This document shows, piece by piece, positions 40,058 to 48,641 of a stretch of 64,000 nucleotides of DNA. Below the pieces are notes generated by a model, which was not told the DNA's origin, did not search any database, and worked only from the letters and a program-made list of their open reading frames with translations. The position numbers and the translations under genes were made by a program. Numbering within the stretch: position 1 is the stretch's first letter; every line of letters begins with the position of its first letter. The stretch is from SB21 sp964415295 (GTDB lineage: Bacteria; CLD3; SB21), in assembly GCA_964415295.1 (NCBI GenBank), contig CAYPYN010000002.1, positions 248,001 to 312,000 on the forward strand. Direction: 5' to 3'.

Positions 40058-40534
40058 CTATTTCTTAGGTCCGACAACGGTCAGCAATTTTCCTTCTACA
40101 ACCACATCGCCTTGCGCATCTTTGATAGTAACATCCACCGTGTATTCCCGTTTTTCATTGGTTTCCACTTTCGGCGCAAAGCATTCCCCGGTCAGGGTTC
40201 CGCGCGCTTTCTTGATATAATTGATGGAAATATTCTTCGGGATGAACCGCGCATCGTCCGGCATACCGCATACCAGTGCAAGATTGCCTGTGTATTCCAC
40301 CAGATTGGCAAGAGCGATGGCATGAACGGAATTCAGATGATTCCTGACCTTTCTGCGATCATACAGACACACCCGCGCGTAAGCGGGTTTCAATTCCTGT
40401 ACATGGGCCGACATGCTGCCGGTATAAGGAATGTACAGTTTTATCGCCAGATCAAACAATCGCCTGCCGAAGGGTAACTTCTGAAAACTTTCCCATCGGC
40501 GAAGCATATCGTTTTTGTTAGCAGTATTGGTCAT
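40058..40534 (-). CDS. DUF4442 hotdog-fold protein
   Basis: A 158-residue protein with a hotdog fold. The central helix pattern NHLNSVHAIALANLVEYTGNLAL is the Asn/His-rich helix seen in PaaI/DUF4442 thioesterase-like proteins. It may act on acyl-CoA, but no reaction is proven. It is followed by the oxidoreductase gene after 86 bases. Confidence 0.8.
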   Translation of the reverse strand: MTNTANKNDMLRRWESFQKLPFGRRLFDLAIKLYIPYTGSMSAHVQELKPAYARVCLYDRRKVRNHLNSVHAIALANLVEYTGNLALVCGMPDDARFIPKNISINYIKKARGTLTGECFAPKVETNEKREYTVDVTIKDAQGDVVVEGKLLTVVGPKK

Positions 40535-40550
40535 TTATCGCTCCCATTAG

Positions 40551-41807
40551 TTACAAATTATTCTTAAACACAGTTATGGCTTGGGCAGTGCCAATCCAGA
40601 CGTGATTTGAATCATCAACGCTAAGACATGTAATAAAATCATCAGGAATCGGTGAATTCCCCGTATTATAAATAGTCCAACCGCTTGGACCGAACTTAGC
40701 AAGACCTTTATCTGTACCTATCCAGAGATTATTGTTTTTATCAGAACAAAGCGCCGTAATGCTATTGGATGGTAAGGATGAGTTAGATATATCAGTTTTT
40801 GTCCAAATCGTCCCATCATACGAAAACAAACCGGCATCACACGTTCCAAACAAAATACGTCCCAACTTATCAATCGTTAATTTGTAAGAACAACTTGTTA
40901 ATCCAATACTATCCAAAAGGCTCCATGTAACCCCATCATAGCGAAATGAGCCTCCATGTTCACTATTGCCCCAAAGAATTCCGTTAGCATCAAAAACAAT
41001 TTTTCCTGGATGTTCAAAATAACGTGGTTGCGACAAGACCGTACTCCATGTATTAGTGTAATAAATGATCCGCCCCCTATGATCGGCAGCCCAAAGCGTA
41101 TCATTTCGAAAAGCAATTGAATGAATATCCCAAAGGGTATCAGGCATCAAAATATGTGACCATTGGAGTCCATCATATTTTTTAATTCCGTTATTGGTCC
41201 AGTCACCAACGTAAATATTGTTGTTTTCATCATGCGCTATACACTGAATTTCATTGCTGATTAAACCGTCATCCTCATGCGTGAAAAAATACCATTGGCT
41301 ATTCTTGTGTTGAATAAGCCCAGAACCCAGAGTTCCAATAAACATAGAATTTGCTTTGTCGTGTTCCATAACGTACACATATCTGGTAGGTACATCATAT
41401 ATAGTCCAGCTATTATTTGAAAAATGTAACCGTATGTATAAAGAATCAGTTACTAGAACTGTAACTTCATCAAAAGCTACTTTACTCCCTTTGTAAGCGT
41501 ATCCGGCAATCTTATGCAAACCAGGCGTAGATAGAGACATCCACGTGGTCATGTACATGTCATGTTGAATAAACACACCGTCTAAATTAGAAACCCATTT
41601 TTCACTGTCTATTTGGGTCCATGCTCCTGATGAATCATAAGCCTCCAATCGAAATTGAATGAAATTAGTAACGTAATAAAATGAGGCGTCCTTCGGAGAA
41701 ATGATCTTTACTGAAAAAGTAGATTGTTGATCCTGTTCACTTTTATTGTCACAGCTTATTACAATTAAAAGTAATACAAAAATGTAGATCTTATTGAGTG
41801 CTTTCAT
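40551..41807 (-). CDS. Propeller-repeat lipoprotein
   Basis: A 418-residue lipoprotein, with signal and lipobox VISC (Cys19). A short Ig-like part (about 30-125) is followed by six to seven Reg_prop blades (about 135-415), with LWIGTDKGLAKFGPSGWTIY as one blade. Blade form matches the protein at 38010-38984, so they are paralogues. The gene is visibly AT-richer than its neighbours, a possible sign of transfer or of relaxed selection. It lacks a kinase domain, so any signal output would need a partner. Confidence 0.75.
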   Translation of the reverse strand: MKALNKIYIFVLLLIVISCDNKSEQDQQSTFSVKIISPKDASFYYVTNFIQFRLEAYDSSGAWTQIDSEKWVSNLDGVFIQHDMYMTTWMSLSTPGLHKIAGYAYKGSKVAFDEVTVLVTDSLYIRLHFSNNSWTIYDVPTRYVYVMEHDKANSMFIGTLGSGLIQHKNSQWYFFTHEDDGLISNEIQCIAHDENNNIYVGDWTNNGIKKYDGLQWSHILMPDTLWDIHSIAFRNDTLWAADHRGRIIYYTNTWSTVLSQPRYFEHPGKIVFDANGILWGNSEHGGSFRYDGVTWSLLDSIGLTSCSYKLTIDKLGRILFGTCDAGLFSYDGTIWTKTDISNSSLPSNSITALCSDKNNNLWIGTDKGLAKFGPSGWTIYNTGNSPIPDDFITCLSVDDSNHVWIGTAQAITVFKNNL

Positions 41808-42019
41808 GATGCTATCTCCTAGTTATACTAGAAGAGTGTGCGAAGACAAGAAAAAATTACAATAAATAATAAAGAACTTATGTGCCTACTCATGCTACTT
41901 GTAATTTATCAAATCAAGTAAATCTACCCCAATTTCTTCCGCATATTCAAGGGAATTAAAAATCCTTTGCATTGCTAGACGATATGGTTTAAGTTAACCC
42001 GATTTTGACTTAATAAAAC
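41808..42019. other. AT-rich intergenic region
   Basis: The 212-base gap between two divergent genes is AT-rich and holds no open frame of note. Nothing I can name as a promoter is clear, though both genes must start here. Confidence 0.5.
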
Positions 42020-43594
42020 ATGAGCGAAAATTTGATGAGATTTGCGATCCTTCTTGTTTTGCTGTTGTTGATAACAGCCTCAAACTATACAACCACCTGC
42101 CAGGAACAAAGCCAAAAAGCCACTATTCCTCAGGACAGCGCGGTCAAACCCTCTGAAAATACTTCCGGCGACAGTTCCAGTGGCGCCATTCAGAATATAC
42201 TGCTCGAAACCCGCCGCACGATCCGCCGCGAAGTGCAGTTGCCCAATAAATTCATCAACGACAATTACGTGATCGTTCTCGACCCCGGACACGGCGGCAC
42301 GAAATATATTGACAAAGGATTCTCGGCCACGCTGGACGGCGTGGAATATTTTGAGAAGGATATCGCGTGGGAATACGCCCAACTTATCAAACAAAAACTT
42401 ACCGGTTCGGGCTATGAAGGCGTGCAACTGACCAAACCCGCCGCGAACGACTCCTCACTTTCCATTCATACCCGTGCGGCCCGTGCCAGAAAGTTCGGAC
42501 TGGACGCCAATAAGAAAGTTCTATTCGTCAGCCTGCACTGGAATAATTACGAGGACCGTTCCGTTCACGGCACCGAGATCTATATCAAAGAAAGCCATAA
42601 CTACCGGAGCCGGAAACTGGCGGAGTTCATACGCGGGACGCTGGGCCAGATCATGCAGATGCACGGACAAGGCGAGAATATCACGGGTATCATCGAACGC
42701 GATTATAAAGTTCTGCGCGAACTCGATACCGGCGTGCTGATCGAACTCGGCTATGCCAGCAACGATTCGGACCTCCGGAAAATGCTCACGCAGAAAGAAG
42801 AGATCGTGAACGCGATCGTTCAGGGCATTGATGCTTTTGCCTATTATCTGCAGAACCTTGATTCCAAGAATCAGAAAGAAGAAGACCCTGAAAAGGCGGC
42901 GTTGGAATGGAAGCTGGCTTCGCTTCCGAGTATTCCTTTCGGATGGTCATGGAGAAAACAGGACATTTCCCAGGATATCAGAAACCTGCTGCGTCAGTAC
43001 CATGCGATCTATGAAGATGAAAGACCCGGTAAGAACATCTATCTGACGTTTGACTGCGGTTATGAGAACGGATACACGTCCGTCATTCTCGACGTCTTAA
43101 AAGCCAACAATGTCAAGGCTGCTTTCTTTATTACGGGGGGTTATCTGAAGCAGGCGCCCGACGTCGTACAGCGTATGATCGCCGACGGGCACATCATCGG
43201 CAATCATTCCGATCATCACCTCAGCATGCCGCAATTGAATGTGCGCGACGCCAAAAACGAGATACTCGGCCTTGAAAGGGATTTCTTCGATCTCTTCGAG
43301 AAAAAAATGGTGTATTTCAGACCGCCCAGCGGGGAATTCAGCCGCCGCGCTTTGGCGGTGACCGCATCGTTGGGTTATCGCACGATCTTCTGGAGCCTGG
43401 CCTACGATGATTGGGATACGAATAATCAGCGCGGTAAAGAATATGCGTACCAAAAGATCGTCAAAGGCGTCCGCGACGGGGTGATCATCCTGATGCATGC
43501 CGTTTCCAAAGACAATGCCGAAGCCATGGACTCCATTATCAAAGACGTTCGGAAAATGGGGTACGAATTCAAGACGCTGGACGATATACCTTAA
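42020..43594 (+). CDS. Fused N-acetylmuramoyl-L-alanine amidase (CwlD-like) and peptidoglycan deacetylase (PdaA-like)
   Basis: A 524-residue exported protein. A membrane helix or signal (7-22) is followed by an amidase_3 domain (about 82-278). Its zinc ligands are His91 (LDPGHGG), Glu112 and His173 (SLHWNN), and the catalytic Glu is Glu242 (IELGYASN). A NodB deacetylase domain then runs from about 335 to 524: Asp345 in TFDCGYENG, His396 and His400 in NHSDHH, RPPSGEF at 434-440, and His493 in MHAVSKDNAEA. The TFD-x-GYENGY form, the FGW and LLRQYHAIY linker, and HAVSKDN point to PdaA, the deacetylase that makes muramic delta-lactam after CwlD. All catalytic residues seem present. No sporulation genes are visible. 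Confidence 0.88.
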   Translation: MSENLMRFAILLVLLLLITASNYTTTCQEQSQKATIPQDSAVKPSENTSGDSSSGAIQNILLETRRTIRREVQLPNKFINDNYVIVLDPGHGGTKYIDKGFSATLDGVEYFEKDIAWEYAQLIKQKLTGSGYEGVQLTKPAANDSSLSIHTRAARARKFGLDANKKVLFVSLHWNNYEDRSVHGTEIYIKESHNYRSRKLAEFIRGTLGQIMQMHGQGENITGIIERDYKVLRELDTGVLIELGYASNDSDLRKMLTQKEEIVNAIVQGIDAFAYYLQNLDSKNQKEEDPEKAALEWKLASLPSIPFGWSWRKQDISQDIRNLLRQYHAIYEDERPGKNIYLTFDCGYENGYTSVILDVLKANNVKAAFFITGGYLKQAPDVVQRMIADGHIIGNHSDHHLSMPQLNVRDAKNEILGLERDFFDLFEKKMVYFRPPSGEFSRRALAVTASLGYRTIFWSLAYDDWDTNNQRGKEYAYQKIVKGVRDGVIILMHAVSKDNAEAMDSIIKDVRKMGYEFKTLDDIP

Positions 43595-43618
43595 TCCGCT
43601 TGCCTCTCCACTTTTTCG

Positions 43619-43648
43619 TTGGCAAAAAAGTGATTTCTTTGCTACCTT
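43619..43648 (+). promoter_or_regulatory. Possible promoter of the menG/ubiE gene
   Basis: TTGGCA (43619-43624), 18 bases and TACCTT (43643-43648) followed by GG, about 38 bases before the GTG start. Confidence 0.4.
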
Positions 43649-43686
43649 GGGTTCCGACATCATGATCCATTCAAACGAATTCCATT

Positions 43687-44421
43687 GTGAGTAACGATCG
43701 ATCGAACCCCGTCCTCCCAACGCCTGCCGAAAAGAAACAATACGTACAGCGCATGTTCGACGCCGTGGCGTCAAGGTATGACTTCCTAAACCATTTTTTG
43801 AGTCTGGGCATTGATTTCTACTGGCGTCACCAGGCTCTCAAATTCATTAATTTCGGTATGAATCCCCGCCTTCTCGACCTGGCTACGGGCACGGGCGACG
43901 TTGCCATCATGGCGGTCAAACGCGGCGCGCGCAAGGTCATCGGTGTGGATCTTTCTCAGAACATGCTTCGCTTCGGGAACAGGAAGATCGAAAAGAAGGA
44001 CCTGGACGGTTCCATCTTCATGGTCTGCGGGGAGGGGGAACAGCTTCCTCTGCCCGACCAATCGGTGGATGCCGCTACGATCGCTTTTGGTATCCGCAAT
44101 GTGGAGGATATTCAGAAAACTCTGGACGAAATGTCGCGCGTATTGACCGATTCCGGCATCGTCGTTGTCCTTGAATTTTCCAAACCGACCTGGCCGGTCA
44201 TTCGGCAATTGTATCATTTTTATTTCTTGTACATCCTTCCGCGCATTGGTTCCCTCATCTCGTCCGACAAGAGAGCTTACCACTATCTGCCGCATTCGGT
44301 TCTGAATTTTCCTGAGCGGGAGGAGTTTAACAAAATGCTGGTTAAATCCGGCTTCAGCGATGTACGTTATATCGATATGACCTTTGGCATCGTCACCGCG
44401 TATTGCGGCATAAAATTGTGA
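43687..44421 (+). CDS. ubiE: Demethylmenaquinone/ubiquinone C-methyltransferase
   Basis: A 244-residue class I SAM methyltransferase of the UbiE/MenG family. Residues 15-40 read YVQRMFDAVASRYDFLNHFL, the SAM loop is DLATGTGDVA, and the pattern GIRNVEDIQKTLDEMSRVL is typical. It carries out the last step of menaquinone synthesis, the likely quinone here. It starts with GTG at 43687. No other men gene is in the window. Confidence 0.93.
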   Translation: MSNDRSNPVLPTPAEKKQYVQRMFDAVASRYDFLNHFLSLGIDFYWRHQALKFINFGMNPRLLDLATGTGDVAIMAVKRGARKVIGVDLSQNMLRFGNRKIEKKDLDGSIFMVCGEGEQLPLPDQSVDAATIAFGIRNVEDIQKTLDEMSRVLTDSGIVVVLEFSKPTWPVIRQLYHFYFLYILPRIGSLISSDKRAYHYLPHSVLNFPEREEFNKMLVKSGFSDVRYIDMTFGIVTAYCGIKL

Positions 44422-44459
44422 TCCCGAATTATCGGCCAACTAATCTGAGGAAATAGATT

Positions 44460-45089
44460 ATGTCACTCGTTGAAAAAAGGGTCTCTGAGTTCCTTGACGA
44501 ACTCGCAAGTTCCTCTCCGGCGCCGGGCGGAGGAAGCGTTTCAGCCCTCGCCGGCGCGATGGGCGCGGCGCTGGTTTCCATGGTAAGCCATCTGACCATC
44601 GGAAAAAAGAAATACGCCGAGGTCGAGAACGACATGAGGTCAACGCTCGACGCCTCTGAAAGACTGCGCACCAAGCTGGCCCAACTTATTGACCGGGACA
44701 CCGATGCCTTCAATCTCGTCATGAACGCCTTCGGCATGCCCAAAGATACGGATGAACAAAAGAACGCACGCGCCGCCGCGATCGAGTCCGCAACGAAAGA
44801 AGCCACTATGATCCCGCTCGACGTCATGAATGTTTGCAAAGAAGCCCTGGTTCTGACCATGGTCGTTGCAAGGAAGGGAAATACGAATGCCCTGAGTGAT
44901 GCCGGTGTTTCCGCGCTGCTCCTGCAGTCCGGATGCCGCGGCGCTTTTTACAATGTGAAGATCAACCTTTCATCCATCAAAGACACGGCTTTTACAGAGA
45001 CGATCCGGCAGAATGCCTCCGGTATTATGGCATCGGTTGACCAGAGCGCGAAAGAGATCCTCACACATGTGGAATCGCAATTAGGCTGA
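44460..45089 (+). CDS. Cyclodeaminase/cyclohydrolase family protein
   Basis: A 209-residue all-helical protein of the FTCD C-terminal / methenyl-THF cyclohydrolase (FchA) type. The signature SSPAPGGGSVSALAGAMGAAL is at 19-39. It may act on folate C1 units (5,10-methenyl-THF to 10-formyl-THF, or formimino-THF to methenyl-THF plus ammonia). The ribosome site is GAGGAAAT. It is followed by a small membrane protein gene after 8 bases. Confidence 0.9.
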   Translation: MSLVEKRVSEFLDELASSSPAPGGGSVSALAGAMGAALVSMVSHLTIGKKKYAEVENDMRSTLDASERLRTKLAQLIDRDTDAFNLVMNAFGMPKDTDEQKNARAAAIESATKEATMIPLDVMNVCKEALVLTMVVARKGNTNALSDAGVSALLLQSGCRGAFYNVKINLSSIKDTAFTETIRQNASGIMASVDQSAKEILTHVESQLG

Positions 45090-45097
45090 AACTTGTT

Positions 45098-45241
45098 ATG
45101 AATTCTGAAGTATTGAACATACTGCTTATCTTTATCGGCTTGGTATCCTTCACGTTCATGATCTATATCAGCCGGAAGCAGAGAAAAAGGATCGGCGACC
45201 GGAAGGACAGAATCAAAAATAACTGGAGAGACCGTTTGTGA
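45098..45241 (+). CDS. 47-residue single-pass membrane protein
   Basis: A short open frame from ATG at 45098 to TGA at 45241. Residues 5-24 form one hydrophobic helix (ILLIFIGLVSFTFMIYI), and the remaining 23 residues are strongly basic (RKQRKR, DRKDR). Its stop overlaps the GTG start of the phosphatase gene by four bases (GTGA), so translation is coupled. No domain is recognised. It could anchor or regulate the downstream phosphatase; this is inference. Confidence 0.6.
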   Translation: MNSEVLNILLIFIGLVSFTFMIYISRKQRKRIGDRKDRIKNNWRDRL

Positions 45242-47007
45242 CCGACGACCCGGAAAAAAAAGATCTGGATAAACAGGCCCTGATCAAAGGCGAGGTGCAG
45301 GACGATGTGGACCGCAAACTCCTCGAATTATCCGCTCTTTTTGAGATCAGCCAGCTGCTGAATTCGTCGCTGAATCTGACCTCTATCGTGGACAATATCC
45401 TTCTGTCCCCGATGGGACGCATGATGATCAATAAAGGCCTCTTCCTTCTGCACCGCGGAGATTATCAGTTCGAGATCTTCACTTTGAAAGGCCTTTCCCG
45501 CGATCTAATCGGCAAAAGGATACCGCTCACCGACCTTCCATTAAAACCATTCCTGTTCGATGAAATAAAAGACGGCCAATATCCCTGGCTTACGTTTTTT
45601 GCCGAATTTGACATTAAACTCTTCGTCCCCATTATTCTCAGAAACGACGTGCTCGGGCTTGTAGCTTTTGGCAAAAAACTGGTGGGAAAAAACTACATTG
45701 AAAGCGAGATCGAGTTCCTCTCCTCGATCGCCAACATAGCGGCGACCAACATTCAAAACGGTATGGTCTTCGAGGAACTGCGCAATGTCAATGCCCGGCT
45801 TGACAAGAAAATTCAGGAGCTCAATACGCTTTTCGATATCGGCAAAGAGCTGAATGCGACACTGGAATCCGCCAAGATCGGCCGTCTGCTGTCCTATGGT
45901 CTGATGGGTGAAATGATGCTCAATAGATTCGTCATCCTCGTCCGAAGGAACGACACCGTTCAAATTCTTGAGAAGAGAGCTTTCCCCCACATGGACCTCA
46001 CCCATCCTTCGATGGAACAGCTTTTTAATATTACCCAGCCATACACCATTGACGACGCCGAAAACAGCGATATCAATACGGAACTGGTCCGACAGGACGT
46101 GGTAGCCGTCGTACCTATGCGCTCGCAGGACCGCACCAAAGGCATGCTGCTTTTGGGCCAAAGGATATCCAAGAAAAATTACAGCAAAGAAGAACTGGAT
46201 TTCCTTTATACGTTGGGAAACCAGGCGATGATCTCACTGGAGAATGCGTGGCTTTTCGAGGATTCGCTGGAAAGGAAGCGCTTGGAAGAAGAACTGCTGG
46301 TAGCGCGTAATATCCAGATCGGATTATTGCCGGACTGTTTCCCGGATCTGAAGAATTTCGAAGTTTACGGGGTCAATCTGTCTTCCAAACAAGTGGGCGG
46401 CGATTATTTCGATGTCATCAAGGTGGACGAGGATCGCTATATCGTCGCTATCGCGGATGTATCGGGCAAGGGCATCCCCGCCTCGCTTTTGATGAGCAAC
46501 GTACAGGCCAGCCTGCTCGCCCTGAGTACCGAGGTCAAAGCCTTTGATCACCTTGTCGCCAAGGTCAACAACATCATTCACGCCAATACGACCGCCGACA
46601 AATTTATCACCTTTTTCGGAGGCATCCTGAACACGGCCGAACGATCATTTACCTATGTCAACGCCGGCCACAATCCGCCCTATCTGGTGCGGACCGACGG
46701 TACGCTTCAGACCCTTGAAAAAGGTGGTCTGCTTCTCGGACTCATGCCCGGCATGACTTATGAATATGAAACGATCCAGCTTCTGCCCGGTGAAAAGATC
46801 GTCATGTTCACCGACGGCGTCACGGAAGCTATGAATGAAAAAGAGGAACAGTTCGAAGAACACCGGCTGGAGAATTTACTTAGGGAGAATACCGGACTTT
46901 CTGCGCGCGCCTGCACGGAACTAATCGCTCAAACGGTCAAGACTTTTGAAGGAAACGCACCTCAATCAGATGACATTACGGTGGTGGTAATCAATGCCAC
47001 CCCATAA
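45238..47007 (+). CDS. GAF-SpoIIE (RsbU-type) PP2C serine phosphatase
   Basis: A 589-residue signalling protein. Two GAF-like domains at about 25-180 and 185-345 are followed by a short coiled coil and a SpoIIE/RsbU PP2C domain (about 370-589). Catalytic features include GGDYFDV, IADVSGKGIPASLL, YVNAGHNPPYL and MFTDGVTEAMN, so metal-binding aspartates are present. Such proteins dephosphorylate anti-sigma antagonists in partner-switch systems. No anti-sigma or STAS gene is nearby. It starts with GTG at 45238. Confidence 0.92.
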   Translation: MTDDPEKKDLDKQALIKGEVQDDVDRKLLELSALFEISQLLNSSLNLTSIVDNILLSPMGRMMINKGLFLLHRGDYQFEIFTLKGLSRDLIGKRIPLTDLPLKPFLFDEIKDGQYPWLTFFAEFDIKLFVPIILRNDVLGLVAFGKKLVGKNYIESEIEFLSSIANIAATNIQNGMVFEELRNVNARLDKKIQELNTLFDIGKELNATLESAKIGRLLSYGLMGEMMLNRFVILVRRNDTVQILEKRAFPHMDLTHPSMEQLFNITQPYTIDDAENSDINTELVRQDVVAVVPMRSQDRTKGMLLLGQRISKKNYSKEELDFLYTLGNQAMISLENAWLFEDSLERKRLEEELLVARNIQIGLLPDCFPDLKNFEVYGVNLSSKQVGGDYFDVIKVDEDRYIVAIADVSGKGIPASLLMSNVQASLLALSTEVKAFDHLVAKVNNIIHANTTADKFITFFGGILNTAERSFTYVNAGHNPPYLVRTDGTLQTLEKGGLLLGLMPGMTYEYETIQLLPGEKIVMFTDGVTEAMNEKEEQFEEHRLENLLRENTGLSARACTELIAQTVKTFEGNAPQSDDITVVVINATP

Positions 47008-47008
47008 A

Positions 47009-47033
47009 AAAAGGGAACATTCTGTTCCCTTTT
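47009..47033. terminator. Bidirectional terminator after the phosphatase and tRNA-Leu genes
   Basis: AAAAGGGAACA, loop TTC, TGTTCCCTTTT form an 11-base stem between the phosphatase stop (plus) and the tRNA 3' end (minus). T-runs follow the stem in both directions. Confidence 0.85.
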
Positions 47034-47038
47034 AAATA

Positions 47039-47124
47039 TGGTGCCGAAGAGGGGAGTTGAACCCCTACGCCCTTGCGGGCACTAGTACCTGAAACTAGCG
47101 TGTCTGCCATTTCACCACCTCGGC
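47039..47124 (-). tRNA. tRNA-Leu (CAG)
   Basis: An 86-base tRNA on the minus strand including an encoded CCA end (47041-47039). Acceptor GCCGAGG pairs with the 3' end, the anticodon stem-loop is CTAGT-TTCAGGT-ACTAG with anticodon CAG, and a long class-II variable arm (TGCCCGCAAGGGCG) is present. The T-loop GTTCAA is intact. The long variable arm and the anticodon give leucine. Confidence 0.96.
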
Positions 47125-47146
47125 ATGACTTTCAAAGAACTGTTGC

Positions 47147-47175
47147 AACATACAAAAAAAATAGTCAAGTTTCAA
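47147..47175 (-). promoter_or_regulatory. Possible promoter of tRNA-Leu
   Basis: On the minus strand TTGAAA (47175-47170), 17 bases and TATGTT (47152-47147) followed by GC. The expected start is about 16 bases before the tRNA. Confidence 0.4.
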
Positions 47176-47240
47176 TACCAATCTCGATAAAGTCCGATTA
47201 TAATAATATCCGTTCCCAGAGATACTAACCCGTCTGATCA

Positions 47241-48641
47241 ATGCCGTTCCAAGCTGAACCGAGACCTTTTGTTTACCGTTTGATCCGGATCGTGGGAAGG
47301 ATCGTCATGGCGATCTTCTTCAGAAAGATCGAAGTGCGGCACGGCGAGTATATCCCGGATCGCGGCCCGGTCATCTTCGTCGCCAATCACCCCAACTCCA
47401 TCATGGACGCCTTTGTCATCGGCGTAGCCATCAAACGTAAAGTCAATTACATCGGTCATTCCGGTCTATTCAAGCATCCATTGGCCAATAAATTTCTCCG
47501 GAGCTGCGGCGTGATTCCGATCGTGCGCAAAGGCGAGCAATCCGACAAGTACCAGGACAATACGGCCTCGTTTGAGGCCTGCTATCAGGCTTTGGAAGAA
47601 GGCCAAACGATCGGCATATTTCCGGAGGGCACCAGCGATATGCTGCGCCAGGTAAAAAAGGTAAAAACAGGTGCGGCACGGATCATTCTTGAGACCGAAT
47701 CGAGAAACGACTATCGTTTGGGTATCAAGGTCATTCCCATCGGTCTGCATTTCTTTTCACGGAGCCGTTTTCGAAGCCGTGTCCTTGTGAATATCGGCAA
47801 GCCCATCGACCTTGCGCCGCACACCGCCCAGAACCGTGTAAATCCGACGGAAGCCGTACAGGGTTTGACAAAGGAGATCCAGACCCGGCTTGAGCAGATC
47901 ACGGTCAATCTGATGCATCTGGAACTCGACGATCTGGTCAGAGATGTGGAGCTGATCTACCGCGAGGAATTGACGGGCGATACGTCTCTCATTCCGCCTC
48001 ACCTTTCCAATAACGCCGAAGAATTCATACTTACGCAACGTATCGCCGAGTGTGTGGATTATTACTATGCCCGCGAACCCAAAAGAGTTCAGGACATGCA
48101 GGACCGGATCACCGCTTATAAACGTAAACTTCAGAGGCTGAACCTCCGGGACGCGATGCTGCAGGAAAGAACGGTCTTTTCAAAAGTATTGGCGTCGAGC
48201 GCTCGCAAATTTGTCCTGGCTCTTCTGGGACTGCCGATCGCGTTCTATGGCATCATCAATAATTTCATTCCGCACGGCATCGCCATCTATTCAGCGAAAA
48301 AATTTCTCCACGAAAGAACGAAGATCCTGACCGCTCTGCTGTTTGCAGGCGGACCCGCCTTCCTGTTTTTCTACACTATACAAACGTTTGCGGCATACTA
48401 TTTCACCGGTTTGTGGTGGGCCCTCGCTTATTTTGCGACTTTGCCGACATCCGGGCTGTTTGCTCTCGCCTATACTCAGGATCTCAGAGAAGAACAGGAA
48501 CTTATTTCATTTTCATTTGTCTTATTCACTAACCGCCGCCTGATTCACAAAATGCGGCGGGAGCGAAGGATGCTCATCAACGAAATGAATGCCGTTAAAA
48601 CGGAATATCTGGCCATTTTGCAGAATCAGAAGAAACCATGA
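47241..48641 (+). CDS. Lysophospholipid acyltransferase (PlsC domain), long form
   Basis: A 466-residue protein. The acyltransferase domain is at about 30-215, with NHPNSIMD (His50 to Asp56, HX5D rather than HX4D) and FPEGT at 127-131. A helical middle part and two or three membrane helices (about 320-410) follow. The extra residue in the motif is as in Gpt2/Sct1-type glycerol-3-phosphate acyltransferases, so it may use G3P or lyso-PA. Its stop overlaps the next gene by four bases. Confidence 0.82.
   Translation: MPFQAEPRPFVYRLIRIVGRIVMAIFFRKIEVRHGEYIPDRGPVIFVANHPNSIMDAFVIGVAIKRKVNYIGHSGLFKHPLANKFLRSCGVIPIVRKGEQSDKYQDNTASFEACYQALEEGQTIGIFPEGTSDMLRQVKKVKTGAARIILETESRNDYRLGIKVIPIGLHFFSRSRFRSRVLVNIGKPIDLAPHTAQNRVNPTEAVQGLTKEIQTRLEQITVNLMHLELDDLVRDVELIYREELTGDTSLIPPHLSNNAEEFILTQRIAECVDYYYAREPKRVQDMQDRITAYKRKLQRLNLRDAMLQERTVFSKVLASSARKFVLALLGLPIAFYGIINNFIPHGIAIYSAKKFLHERTKILTALLFAGGPAFLFFYTIQTFAAYYFTGLWWALAYFATLPTSGLFALAYTQDLREEQELISFSFVLFTNRRLIHKMRRERRMLINEMNAVKTEYLAILQNQKKP

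Noticed and set aside
45238..47007. SpoIIE domain as evidence of sporulation
   Set aside because: SpoIIE/RsbU-type PP2C domains are common in non-sporulating bacteria, and no spore gene is present.
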